DNA of 64,000 nucleotides from Pseudomonas sp. 10S4 (GTDB lineage: Bacteria > Pseudomonadota > Gammaproteobacteria > Pseudomonadales > Pseudomonadaceae): positions 2,666,001 through 2,730,000 of the forward strand of contig NZ_CP133774.1 of assembly GCF_034344865.1 (NCBI RefSeq). The letters are read 5' to 3'. The position numbers and the translations under genes were made by a program. Numbering within the stretch: position 1 is the stretch's first letter; each line of letters starts with the position of its first letter. Below, piece after piece: positions 52,728 through 60,706 of this stretch. A model generated the notes under the pieces. That model ran no database searches and was not told where the DNA came from. It saw only the letters and a program-made list of their open reading frames with translations.

Positions 52728-53188
52728 TTATGTCTGAAGATTAATATTTTATTTGCTATTTAAGTCCCCGAAAATAAAGGGGCTTAGGGTGGTATTTAAT
52801 TTATGCATGGGGTGATATTTAATTTTTAGTGGGTGATGTACAGAGGTGTTCGGAAAATTCCTACTAGGCTGTTACCTGAATCAACATAGTCAACTCCGAT
52901 GGCAAGCCTGTGAAGTGTCCGTCAACAACTTGTTATCCCGGCATCAGGCCGGGTACACAGGTAAATGCGCGTGGATTTTTTTGCAAAAGGAACTTGCGAT
53001 GGCAACAAATACTCTTGACGCCTTCTCGTAAAGGCCTATCCCGGCGAGCCACATGACGTCGCCTTCCCACGCTATATGACGTTCGGCACTTGATGCCTGA
53101 AATTCGTTCATAAGCACCAGGCTAGAGCACTGCACTCCTCGAGTATGGGCACAGTCATCACTGCAATTGGCAAGAACAAGGAATAGTT
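52728..53188. other. AT-rich leader upstream of the carbamoyltransferase cluster
   Basis: About 460 bases markedly richer in A and T than the neighbourhood, at least in its first 130 bases (TTAATATTTTATTTGC; GATATTTAATTTTTAG). It holds a hairpin CCCGGC-ATCAG-GCCGGG at 52937-52953 and a 10-codon ORF at 52999-53031. The promoter of the downstream operon must lie here, but no clear -35/-10 pair stands out. A 61-codon GTG frame from 52846 ends with the same 10 codons; I do not favour it. Confidence 0.6.
52999..53031 (+). CDS. Putative 10-residue peptide MATNTLDAFS
   Basis: A very short ORF (ATG at 52999, TAA at 53029-53031) with a good ribosome binding site, AAAAGGAA, seven bases before the start. 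It is 157 bases upstream of the carbamoyltransferase gene on the same strand. No family can be recognised at this length. It could be a regulatory leader peptide, or a precursor peptide for modification as in the seven-residue microcin C gene mccA, but no adenylating enzyme like MccB is nearby. Also possible is that it is not expressed. Confidence 0.35.
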   Translation: MATNTLDAFS

Positions 53189-54910
53189 ATGATCATTTTA
53201 GGCATTACTAACAATGATTTGTCGGGTGCCTGCCTGGTACGTGATGGTCAGATTCTTTCGGCGGTCAGTGAAGAGCGCTTTACCCGAATTAAAGATCATA
53301 AGATCTGGCCTGCTAAGTCCATTGAGTTTGTATTAAGTCAGGCTGGCTTGTCGCTGGAAGATGTCAATTATGTTGCGTATGGCTGGAACGCCGGTTTCAG
53401 TGCCGATAAGCACCTTGAGTTGTATTTCGATCGAATCGTTGAAGAGGTCAGGAATAATCCTCAGGGCCTCGCACAATTTCGCCAGCGTGTGACTGACGAA
53501 GTAAAGAATGATAAAGAGAAAAGAGCCGAGTTTGACCAATACATTGCAGCCAATGGTTTGGCCGGCAAGGCTTATTACATTGATCACCATGAGTGTCATG
53601 CCCTCGGTGCTTATGTCTGTTCACCGTTCGACGAGGCGTTGACCCTGACCTGCGACGGGCGCGGCGATTTCCAGTCCTTGACCGTGACCTGGTACAGCCC
53701 GACCGAAACCACTGTGCTGCAACGCGAAACCAGCGTCGACAGCCTCGGTTATTTCTACGGCCGGATTACTCACTTACTCGGTTACAAGCCCAATCGGCAT
53801 GAAGGCAAGGTCACGGGCCTGGCTGCGTTCGGCGATCCGCAAAAGCTGCTGGGGGTCATGCAGCAGATGATTCGTTTTGAAGACGGGCGCATCAAGGCTT
53901 GCTGCGGTGACTTGTTCCTGCCGTCCTACAACCACTTCAGCGAACCGCTGGAAACCCTGTTCTCCCGGGAAACCCCCGAGGATATCGCCGCTGCCGTGCA
54001 ACGCCATACCGAAGACCTGCTGGTGGCGACGGTCACGCATCACCTGGCCCTACGGGGAAGCACCAATCTGTGCCTGGCCGGCGGGGTGTTCGGCAACGTG
54101 AAACTCAATCAGCGCCTGCGCGAGATTCCGGGGGTGAAAAACGTCTACGTGTTGCCGTGCATGGGCGATGGCGGCCTGGCGCTGGCGGCGGCGGTTGGGG
54201 CGGCTTACCTTGAGAACGGCACTCGCTTCAAGAACCCGGCGATGACCCTCGGGCCGCAGTCGCGCAGCGTTTCGCAGAACATCAACCTGATCCATCGCGA
54301 CTACCCCGAACTCGGTTACCACACGCCGTCGAACATCATCGAGGTCCTGACCGAGGCGCTGCTGGAAAATCAGGTGCTGGGCATGTTCAAGGGCAAGATG
54401 GAATTCGGGCCGCGTTCGCTGTGTAACCGCAGCATCGTCTATCACGCCCAGGATGCCGACGTGAACGATTGGCTGAACAAGCGCATGCACCGCACCGAGT
54501 TCATGCCGTTTGGCCCGGTCACGGCCATTGAACAAGCTGCAGCCTGTTACGTCGGTTGGGAAGAAGACCATGTGGCGGCAGACACCATGACCATGACCTA
54601 CGATTGTCATCCGCAGTTCAGCGAGGCCAGCCCGGCGGTGGTGCACATCGATGGCACCGCCCGGCCGCAGATCATTCGGCCACAAGGGGATGCCTTCATG
54701 CATCGCCTGCTCAATGCCTGGTACGACAAAACCGGCCAGGCAGCCTTGATCAACACTTCGTTCAACCGGCATGAAGAGCCAATCGTGTGTTCTTCTCAGG
54801 ATGCACTGGATGCGCTGAAAGAAGGCATGGTCGATCTGGTGGTGATGAGTGAATCGCTGATCGTCTGGCGCAAAGGCAAAAACAGCTTCACCCAACAACG
54901 CTTCGAGTAA
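53189..54910 (+). CDS. Carbamoyltransferase, NodU/CmcH/TobZ family
   Basis: A 573-residue O-carbamoyltransferase. The Kae1-like N-terminal domain begins MIILGITNNDLSGACLVRDG, with the metal motif HHECHA at 133-138, DGRGD at 156-160 and GYKPNRHEGKVTGLAAFG at about 198-215. The C-terminal domain has MEFGPRSLCNRSI, HRTEFMPFGP and NTSFNRHEEPIV. These enzymes use carbamoyl phosphate and ATP to carbamoylate hydroxyls in antibiotics and Nod factors. AAGGAA precedes the start. The first 400 bases have more A/T-ending codons than the rest. As first full-size gene of a five-gene cluster it suggests secondary metabolism. Confidence 0.9.
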   Translation: MIILGITNNDLSGACLVRDGQILSAVSEERFTRIKDHKIWPAKSIEFVLSQAGLSLEDVNYVAYGWNAGFSADKHLELYFDRIVEEVRNNPQGLAQFRQRVTDEVKNDKEKRAEFDQYIAANGLAGKAYYIDHHECHALGAYVCSPFDEALTLTCDGRGDFQSLTVTWYSPTETTVLQRETSVDSLGYFYGRITHLLGYKPNRHEGKVTGLAAFGDPQKLLGVMQQMIRFEDGRIKACCGDLFLPSYNHFSEPLETLFSRETPEDIAAAVQRHTEDLLVATVTHHLALRGSTNLCLAGGVFGNVKLNQRLREIPGVKNVYVLPCMGDGGLALAAAVGAAYLENGTRFKNPAMTLGPQSRSVSQNINLIHRDYPELGYHTPSNIIEVLTEALLENQVLGMFKGKMEFGPRSLCNRSIVYHAQDADVNDWLNKRMHRTEFMPFGPVTAIEQAAACYVGWEEDHVAADTMTMTYDCHPQFSEASPAVVHIDGTARPQIIRPQGDAFMHRLLNAWYDKTGQAALINTSFNRHEEPIVCSSQDALDALKEGMVDLVVMSESLIVWRKGKNSFTQQRFE

Positions 54911-54975
54911 TGGATGGATGTATTCAGGGCTCCGCTTGGAGCCCTGCTTTGGAGTGTCGAGCGTATGGTTAACGA

Positions 54976-56151
54976 ATGTATTTGATCTTTTTCGGGTTCT
55001 TTGCCGCAGAGGGGATCATCTATCCGTTCTGGCCGACCTGGCTGGATTCGCTGGGCTTCAGCGCCAGTCAGATAGGCCTGCTGATCGCGGCGGCTTATTG
55101 GCCTCAGGTGTTTACCGGGGTGTTTATTACGTACGCGGCCGATTGGCGCGTGGACCAACTGCGTCTCGCGGCTTTTCTCGGTTTCTCGGCGGCGTTCTGC
55201 ACGTTGCTGTTTTATTTCATGCCGGCGCACCTGTGGATATTTGTGTGCCTGAGTATTCTGTTTGGCGGGCTGTGGATGGTGGTGCTGCCCTTGTCCGAGT
55301 CCTATCTGCTCAAGCGTGACAAACAAGCACTGCAGAACTATGGCTGGGTCCGGGCGGTGGGCTCTTCGGCGTTTATCCTGACCTCGACCCTCGGTGGCTT
55401 GTTGTTCGCGCAGTACAGTCAGTCCTGGGTGCCGATCGTGATAGCAGCCAGCATGTTGTTGACTGCTTTGGCGTGTCTGCGTTTGAAAAGGCGAGTCTCC
55501 AGGGAGCATTTGCAGTCGGTTAGCCGCGCGATTAAACGACCTGACTGGAAAGCGCTGTTTGCGCACAAAAGCCTGTTGATCGCGATTGCCGCCGCCAGTT
55601 TTATTCAACTGAGCCACACCTTGTACTTTTCCACGGCGTCTATCGGTTGGGGCGTGAAGGGTTACTCTTCGGCTTATATCGGTGCGTTCTGGTCGGTGGC
55701 AGTGATGGCGGAGATCACCTATTTCGCGCTCTCCAATAAGGTCCTGGCTGTGTGTTCGCCCTTGGCCATCGTGATGTTTTCCAGTGTCTGTGCCGCGCTG
55801 CGCTGGGCGCTGTTTTCCAACAGTGACGCGGTGTCGGTGATTCTGCTGGGGCAGTGCCTGCATGCCTTGAGTTTTGCCGCGTATCACTCGGCGATCATGC
55901 GGTTTATTCGCGATCACGCGCCGCAGGATATTCAGGTCTTTACCCAGGGCGTTTATTACTCGCTGGCCGTTGCGTTACCCATGGGGCTGGCCACGCCTTT
56001 TGCCGGGTATTTGTACGAAACACAGCCGCAGTGGTCCTACTACGTGATGGCGCTGTTTGCCTTGATCGGAACATTGTTGGCGTTTATTGCTCACCAGAGG
56101 ATGCGAAGTTCAACTCATGACACAACGAACGTTTACAGCCGTCTGCTTTGA
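54976..56151 (+). CDS. MFS transporter (HcaT/PPP-like), probable exporter or importer of the cluster product
   Basis: A 391-residue MFS-type protein with about 12 membrane segments; FFAAEGIIYPFWPTWLDSLGFSASQIGLLIA is typical of the MFS_1_like/HcaT (3-phenylpropionate transporter-like) group. The ATG at 54976 is the first after an in-frame stop but has no good ribosome site. Another ATG at 54965 has GGAG at the right distance and reads MVNE before drifting out of frame, which would fit with a one-base error near 54976. The 3' end overlaps the HAD gene by 35 bases. Confidence 0.85.
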   Translation: MYLIFFGFFAAEGIIYPFWPTWLDSLGFSASQIGLLIAAAYWPQVFTGVFITYAADWRVDQLRLAAFLGFSAAFCTLLFYFMPAHLWIFVCLSILFGGLWMVVLPLSESYLLKRDKQALQNYGWVRAVGSSAFILTSTLGGLLFAQYSQSWVPIVIAASMLLTALACLRLKRRVSREHLQSVSRAIKRPDWKALFAHKSLLIAIAAASFIQLSHTLYFSTASIGWGVKGYSSAYIGAFWSVAVMAEITYFALSNKVLAVCSPLAIVMFSSVCAALRWALFSNSDAVSVILLGQCLHALSFAAYHSAIMRFIRDHAPQDIQVFTQGVYYSLAVALPMGLATPFAGYLYETQPQWSYYVMALFALIGTLLAFIAHQRMRSSTHDTTNVYSRLL

Positions 56152-56827
56152 TATGGACGGTGTGCTGATCCAGTCTCGCGAAGTCATTGAGTTCGCCTGG
56201 ACCACCGTCGCGCGACACCACGGTATTGCCGTCGACCGGGCGTTTATCACCGAGCACATTCACGGTCGTCCGGGCGGCCACACGATGCAGGCTCTGTTCG
56301 GTCAGTTTGACGAACAACAGCGTCTGGCAATCAAGAAGGAAGTCGATGCCATCGAGCAGGTCTCGGCCTGTTCGCTGGTGCCGGGCGTCGCCACATTTAT
56401 TGCCCGACTGAAGGATTGCGCCGTGCCGCTGGCCTTGGTGACCAGCAGTTGGCGTGAGCGTGTCGAGTACGTCTTGCAGCAACACGGCCTGGCCTCGACC
56501 TTCGATAGCATCATCTGCCGCGACGACGTGCGCAATGGCAAACCGGCGCCCGACGCCTATCGGTTGGCGGCCGCGCAACTGGATCGTCAGAGCGATGAAT
56601 GCCTGGTGTTCGAAGACTCGGTCAGCGGCGTGCGGGCGGCGATCAGCAGCGGCGCGCTGTGTATCGGCATTGGCGATGATCAATCGTTGACCACTCACGG
56701 TGCTGCGCAGTTATGTGCCGATTTCTTTGCGCTACCGGTCTCGCTGACCGAGTCAGGTACACACACTTATGCTGACGGCGGTCTGTTCATCCGTCGGCAC
56801 GCGGCGCAAAGGATTGCTCGTTCATGA
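56117..56827 (+). CDS. HAD-superfamily hydrolase, beta-phosphoglucomutase-like
   Basis: A 236-residue HAD phosphatase. The catalytic FDMDG carries D12 and D14; TSS (motif II) is near 107-109, NGKPAPDAY and FEDSVSGVRAA complete motifs III-IV. The cap lies at about 20-85. It removes phosphate from, or moves it on, a small sugar-like or amino acid-like molecule. The start at 56117 overlaps the transporter; its stop overlaps the next gene (ATGA). Confidence 0.9.
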   Translation: MTQRTFTAVCFDMDGVLIQSREVIEFAWTTVARHHGIAVDRAFITEHIHGRPGGHTMQALFGQFDEQQRLAIKKEVDAIEQVSACSLVPGVATFIARLKDCAVPLALVTSSWRERVEYVLQQHGLASTFDSIICRDDVRNGKPAPDAYRLAAAQLDRQSDECLVFEDSVSGVRAAISSGALCIGIGDDQSLTTHGAAQLCADFFALPVSLTESGTHTYADGGLFIRRHAAQRIARS

Positions 56828-57462
56828 CACCTACACTGGAACACGCCACCGTCCTCTGGGACTTCCTCGGCGCTGGCCGTAAACACAGCCCGTGCGAGCT
56901 GATTGTCGTCTGCGGGTCTTACGATTTGCGGGTGTGTGATTACGCCTGTGAGTTGCTGAAAAAAGGCGTTGCGCCGCATCTTCTGTTTACCGGCAATACC
57001 GGAAACTGGACGAAGTATTTGTGGGCGAGAACCGAAGCCGATATTTTCGCGCAACGGGCCATGGCGCTGGGGGTATCGGCGGATCAATTCACCCTTGAAT
57101 CGCGCGCTACCAACTTTGCCGAGAACATTGCGTTTGCCAAAGCGCTGTTTCCCTACGTGCGCCGAGCGACATTCCTGACCAAGCCGAACTCGATCCGGCG
57201 CGTGGCGTTGACCTTGCCCGTTCAGTGGCCCGGGATTGAGGCTTGCGTAGATGCGCCGTCGTTCAGTTTTCCGGGCGAGGTCAGCAACCTGATTGGGGTC
57301 TTGGGGTTGATCGACGAAATGGTCGGCGATGTGCACCGCATCATGGTTTACCCTTCGCTGGGCTTTCAGGCCGAGCAGGTGATTCCCGAGGATGTCCAGG
57401 TAGCGTGGCGCTATCTGGTGGAGCAAGGATTCGATCACCATTTGATCAAGGGCAGGAGCTGA
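56824..57462 (+). CDS. DUF218/YdcF-like protein
   Basis: A 212-residue YdcF-like (DUF218) protein with a Rossmann-like fold: ELIVVCGSYDLRVCDYACELLKKGVAPHLLFTGNTGNWT (binding loop), then FTLESRATNFAENIAFAK with the conserved T-x-x-N, and FLTKPNSIRRVALTL. YdcF binds S-adenosylmethionine in vitro; a reaction for this family is unclear. Overlaps the HAD gene by four bases. Confidence 0.87.
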   Translation: MTPTLEHATVLWDFLGAGRKHSPCELIVVCGSYDLRVCDYACELLKKGVAPHLLFTGNTGNWTKYLWARTEADIFAQRAMALGVSADQFTLESRATNFAENIAFAKALFPYVRRATFLTKPNSIRRVALTLPVQWPGIEACVDAPSFSFPGEVSNLIGVLGLIDEMVGDVHRIMVYPSLGFQAEQVIPEDVQVAWRYLVEQGFDHHLIKGRS

Positions 57463-57488
57463 CGCTGAGCTGCTGCCGGGAGACTGAT

Positions 57489-58943
57489 ATGTTGTACGAC
57501 ACGCTGATTCGCAACGCCCTGATCATCGATGGCAGCAACAGCCCCGGTTATCCCGCTGACGTGGCGATTCTGAACGGGCGCATCGAGCGCATCGGCGACT
57601 TGCACGACGCCCGCGCCACTGAAGAAGTCGACGCCGCCGGCCGAGTGCTGGCGCCGGGTTTCATCGACGTCCACACCCACGACGACACCGTGGTCATCCG
57701 CCAGCCGCAGATGCTGCCCAAGCTCAGCCAGGGTGTGACGACGGTGATCGTCGGCAACTGCGGGATCAGCGCTTCACCGGTCAGTTTGCGCGGCGATCCG
57801 CCGGACCCGATGAACCTGCTCGGTCCGGCGACGGCGTTTGTTTATCCACGCTTCAGCGATTACCGCGCCGCTGTCGAAGCGGCCAACACCACGTTGAACG
57901 TGGCGGCGCTGATCGGTCATACGGCGTTGCGCAGCAATCACCTCGACGACCTGTTTCGCACCGCCACGCCGGACGAAATCAGCGCGATGCGCGAGCAACT
58001 GCGCGATAGTCTGGCGGCGGGCGCGTTGGGTTTATCCACAGGCCTGGCCTATGCGAGTGCCTTCTCGGCGTCCACCGATGAAGTGATGCAACTGACTGAA
58101 GAGCTGACCGCATTCGGCGCGGTCTACACCACCCATTTGCGCAGCGAGTTCGAACCGGTGCTGGAGGCCATGGACGAAGCCTTCCAGATCGCTCGTCATG
58201 CCCAATCCCCGGTGATCATTTCTCACCTCAAGTGTGCGGGCGTCGGTAACTGGGGCCGCAGTCCGCAACTGTTGGCGTCTCTTGAACTCGCCGCGAAAAC
58301 CCACCCGGTGGGCTGCGATTGTTATCCCTACGCGGCGAGTTCTTCGACCCTGGACCTCAAGCAAGTCACCGACGCCCACCGCATCACCATCACCTGGTCG
58401 ACGCCGCATCCTGAGCTGGGTGGCCGCGACTTGATCGACATCGCCGCCGAGTGGGGTGTGCCGTTACTCGACGCCGCCCGACGCCTGCAACCTGCCGGTG
58501 CGGTGTATTACGGGATGGACGAGGCGGATGTGCGGCGGATTCTCGCGCATCCGTTGTCGATGGTCGGCTCCGACGGTTTGCCGGAAGACCCGTTTCCGCA
58601 CCCGCGCTTGTGGGGCGCGTTCCCAAGAGTACTCGGACATTTCAGCCGTGACGTCGGGCTTTTTCCGCTGCACACCGCCGTGCACAAAATGACCGGGTTG
58701 TCGGCGGCGCGCTTTGGCTTGAAGGAACGGGGCGAGATTCGTGAAGGGCATTGGGCGGATTTGGTGTTGTTTAATCCGCTGACCATTCGCGACGTGGCGG
58801 ATTTTCATGATCCGCAGCGGGCGGCGGAAGGGATTGACGGGGTTTGGGTTAATGGCGTTCTAAGCTATGTCGATGGGCAGGCGAACGGCCGCAGGGAAGG
58901 GCGGTTTCTGGCGCGGGAAGGGGATTTGCGTTTGGGGTTTTAA
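57489..58943 (+). CDS. N-acyl-D-amino-acid deacylase (D-aminoacylase)
   Basis: A 484-residue amidohydrolase removing acyl groups from D-amino acids. H62/H64 in VHTHDD, C91 in GNCGIS and the distal HLRSEFE, HLKCAG and GSDGLPED motifs match the zinc D-aminoacylases, including their bridging cysteine. ATG at 57489 follows GGGAG; the frame from 57243 is an artefact in the preceding gene. Spacing of 26 bases from DUF218 points to one operon. In a pathway it could trim an acylated or D-configured intermediate. Confidence 0.9.
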   Translation: MLYDTLIRNALIIDGSNSPGYPADVAILNGRIERIGDLHDARATEEVDAAGRVLAPGFIDVHTHDDTVVIRQPQMLPKLSQGVTTVIVGNCGISASPVSLRGDPPDPMNLLGPATAFVYPRFSDYRAAVEAANTTLNVAALIGHTALRSNHLDDLFRTATPDEISAMREQLRDSLAAGALGLSTGLAYASAFSASTDEVMQLTEELTAFGAVYTTHLRSEFEPVLEAMDEAFQIARHAQSPVIISHLKCAGVGNWGRSPQLLASLELAAKTHPVGCDCYPYAASSSTLDLKQVTDAHRITITWSTPHPELGGRDLIDIAAEWGVPLLDAARRLQPAGAVYYGMDEADVRRILAHPLSMVGSDGLPEDPFPHPRLWGAFPRVLGHFSRDVGLFPLHTAVHKMTGLSAARFGLKERGEIREGHWADLVLFNPLTIRDVADFHDPQRAAEGIDGVWVNGVLSYVDGQANGRREGRFLAREGDLRLGF

Positions 58944-58947
58944 GATC

Positions 58948-58980
58948 AAAAGATCGCAGCCTTCGGCAGCTCCTACAGGG
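58948..58980. repeat. Single REP arm, GATCGCAGCCTTCGGCAGCTCC family
   Basis: AAAAGATCGCAGCCTTCGG then CAGCTCCTACAGGG, identical over its core to the left arm at 6146-6171, starting five bases after the D-aminoacylase stop. No inverted partner is visible here. Confidence 0.8.
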
Positions 58981-59095
58981 CGAACTTTTGAACTATGTCT
59001 CATGGTGGCACTGTGAGATTAAAGAAACCTCGCGCCGAGCCGAAGCGCTGACATCCAGCCCAGCTACACTGGGTCTTTTCAACCAGGAGCAACCC

Positions 59096-59464
59096 ATGAG
59101 CTTCGGCAAAGTCACCCCGATCCTGCGGATTTTCGATGAAACCAAAGCCGTGGAGTTTTACGTCGACTTCCTGGGCTTCAAGATCGACTGGCAGCATCGC
59201 TTCGAAGCCAACTTCCCGTTGTACCTGCAAGTCTCCCGGGGCGAATGCGTGCTGCACCTGTCCGAACACCACGGCGACGCCACACCGGGCTCGGCATTGC
59301 GCATCGAAACGGATGAACTGGAAGCGTTCCAGCAGCAGTTGCTGGCCAAGGAATACACCTTCGCAAAACCCCAGATCCAGGCTATGCCGTGGGGTAGCCA
59401 GGACATGACCATCGCCGATCCGTTCGGCAATCGGTTGGTGTTTACCAATGCGATCAGTGTTTGA
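59096..59464 (+). CDS. Glyoxalase/bleomycin-resistance fold protein
   Basis: A 122-residue VOC-superfamily protein: TPILRIFDETKAVEFYVDFLGFKIDWQHRF start, ALRIETDELEAFQQQL and DPFGNRLVFTN end. Resembles small ble-type binding proteins rather than lactoylglutathione lyase. Start at 59096 after CAGGAG. Confidence 0.88.
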   Translation: MSFGKVTPILRIFDETKAVEFYVDFLGFKIDWQHRFEANFPLYLQVSRGECVLHLSEHHGDATPGSALRIETDELEAFQQQLLAKEYTFAKPQIQAMPWGSQDMTIADPFGNRLVFTNAISV

Positions 59465-59467
59465 GTT

Positions 59468-60496
59468 TCAGCCTTCGTCCGACGACCGGTGGGTCTGGCG
59501 AAACTCGCCGGGCGGCATCCCGCGCCGGCTTTTGAACGTACGGTGAAATGAGCGGGGTTCGGTGAAACCCAGGTACTGGGCGATGTCCTGAATCGGCAAG
59601 TTGCTGTTCAGCAAGTAATGCTCGGCCAGTTCCTGGCGCAGGTCATCGAGGATCTGCTGGTATGAAGTGCCTGCCTGATGCAACTGGCGTTGCAGCGTGC
59701 GCACCGACACGGCGCACTGCTCGGCCACCTGTTCTTTGCGGGGCAACCCTTCCTTGAGCAACTGGCGCAGGATGCTTTTGACCCGCTGCTCAAGCGACGC
59801 GTCCTCCAGCGTGGCCATTAATCCCAGGGCATGTTCTTCCAGGGTGCGCAGCAATTGCGGATCGGCCTGGCGCAAGGGCAACTGCAAATACGGCAACGGC
59901 ACAATCAGCGCCGAATAAGGCTGGTCGAACAGCACCGGGCAGTCGAAGAACCGTTCGTACTGCGCCAGCGTCGTGTCGGCCGGACGTGCATGTTCGAGCC
60001 AGACGGCGGCCGGCGACAGCTGGGTATCGGCGATCCAGCGCGCGTATTGCAGCCAGGAACCGAGCACGTTTTCCACCAGGTGCCGGCGGATTCGCGGCCG
60101 TTGATGACGGCACGTCCAGATCAGGTGCACGTGACTGTCCTGCACCTCGGCGCGGCTGACCCCCATGTCTCCCACCAGCTTTTCGAACGGCATGATGCGG
60201 CTCATGGCATCGCCCAGCGTTGCGCAGTTCATGGTGATGTAACCCAGCACACTCCAGGAGTTGGGCAACACAAAACGCGCGGCGTTGAGGCCGAACAACG
60301 GATCGCCCGAATGTTCGCAGAAATAATCGAGCAACCGTTCATGTGCTTCGCCCGGCAATCGCAGGCTGTTGTCGCTCAACTGCTGCGCCTGCAACCCGGC
60401 CGCCGCCAACGCAGGCTCGATGGCCATGCCCAGTTGTTCGGCATGGCGCAAGTATTTGAGCAGCGGAGGGACCGAGGTGAAGCCCAGGGATTGCAT
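59468..60496 (-). CDS. AraC family transcriptional regulator
   Basis: A 342-residue AraC protein with an Arabinose_bd-type N-terminal domain (LRLPGEAHERLLDYFCEHSGDPLFGLN) and C-terminal HTH at about 235-330 (NLPIQDIAQYLGFTEPRSFHRTFKSRRGMPPGEFRQ). Start at 60494-60496 (MQSLGFTSVPPLLKYL), following AAAGGA; the longer frame to 60679 is not supported. It diverges from the FAD oxidase gene and is likely to control the 60707 operon. Confidence 0.9.
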   Translation of the reverse strand: MQSLGFTSVPPLLKYLRHAEQLGMAIEPALAAAGLQAQQLSDNSLRLPGEAHERLLDYFCEHSGDPLFGLNAARFVLPNSWSVLGYITMNCATLGDAMSRIMPFEKLVGDMGVSRAEVQDSHVHLIWTCRHQRPRIRRHLVENVLGSWLQYARWIADTQLSPAAVWLEHARPADTTLAQYERFFDCPVLFDQPYSALIVPLPYLQLPLRQADPQLLRTLEEHALGLMATLEDASLEQRVKSILRQLLKEGLPRKEQVAEQCAVSVRTLQRQLHQAGTSYQQILDDLRQELAEHYLLNSNLPIQDIAQYLGFTEPRSFHRTFKSRRGMPPGEFRQTHRSSDEG

Positions 60497-60706
60497 GATC
60501 GTAGTCCTTTGATCAAAGCCCGCGTGCGCGGGTGATTGCCCTGAAAGGTAAGTTGAAACCACCGCTAAAGTAAATGGCTGACGTTTGCGCGACGTTTGAC
60601 TCAATTGGCTACTCGAACTGGCCGGATGCGACCGTGACACTTTTCGGCAGCTGACTAGTATGGAGCTCTGAAATATCACTGATCAGAACCGCAAAAGGAC
60701 ACACGC

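Noticed and set aside
52846-53031. A 61-codon GTG frame ending in the same residues as the 10-codon ORF
   Set aside because: No good ribosome site at its start and irregular composition; the internal ATG at 52999 has the strong site.
52944-53135. A 63-codon minus-strand frame in the cluster leader
   Set aside because: No ribosome site, no homology, crosses the better supported features on the other strand.
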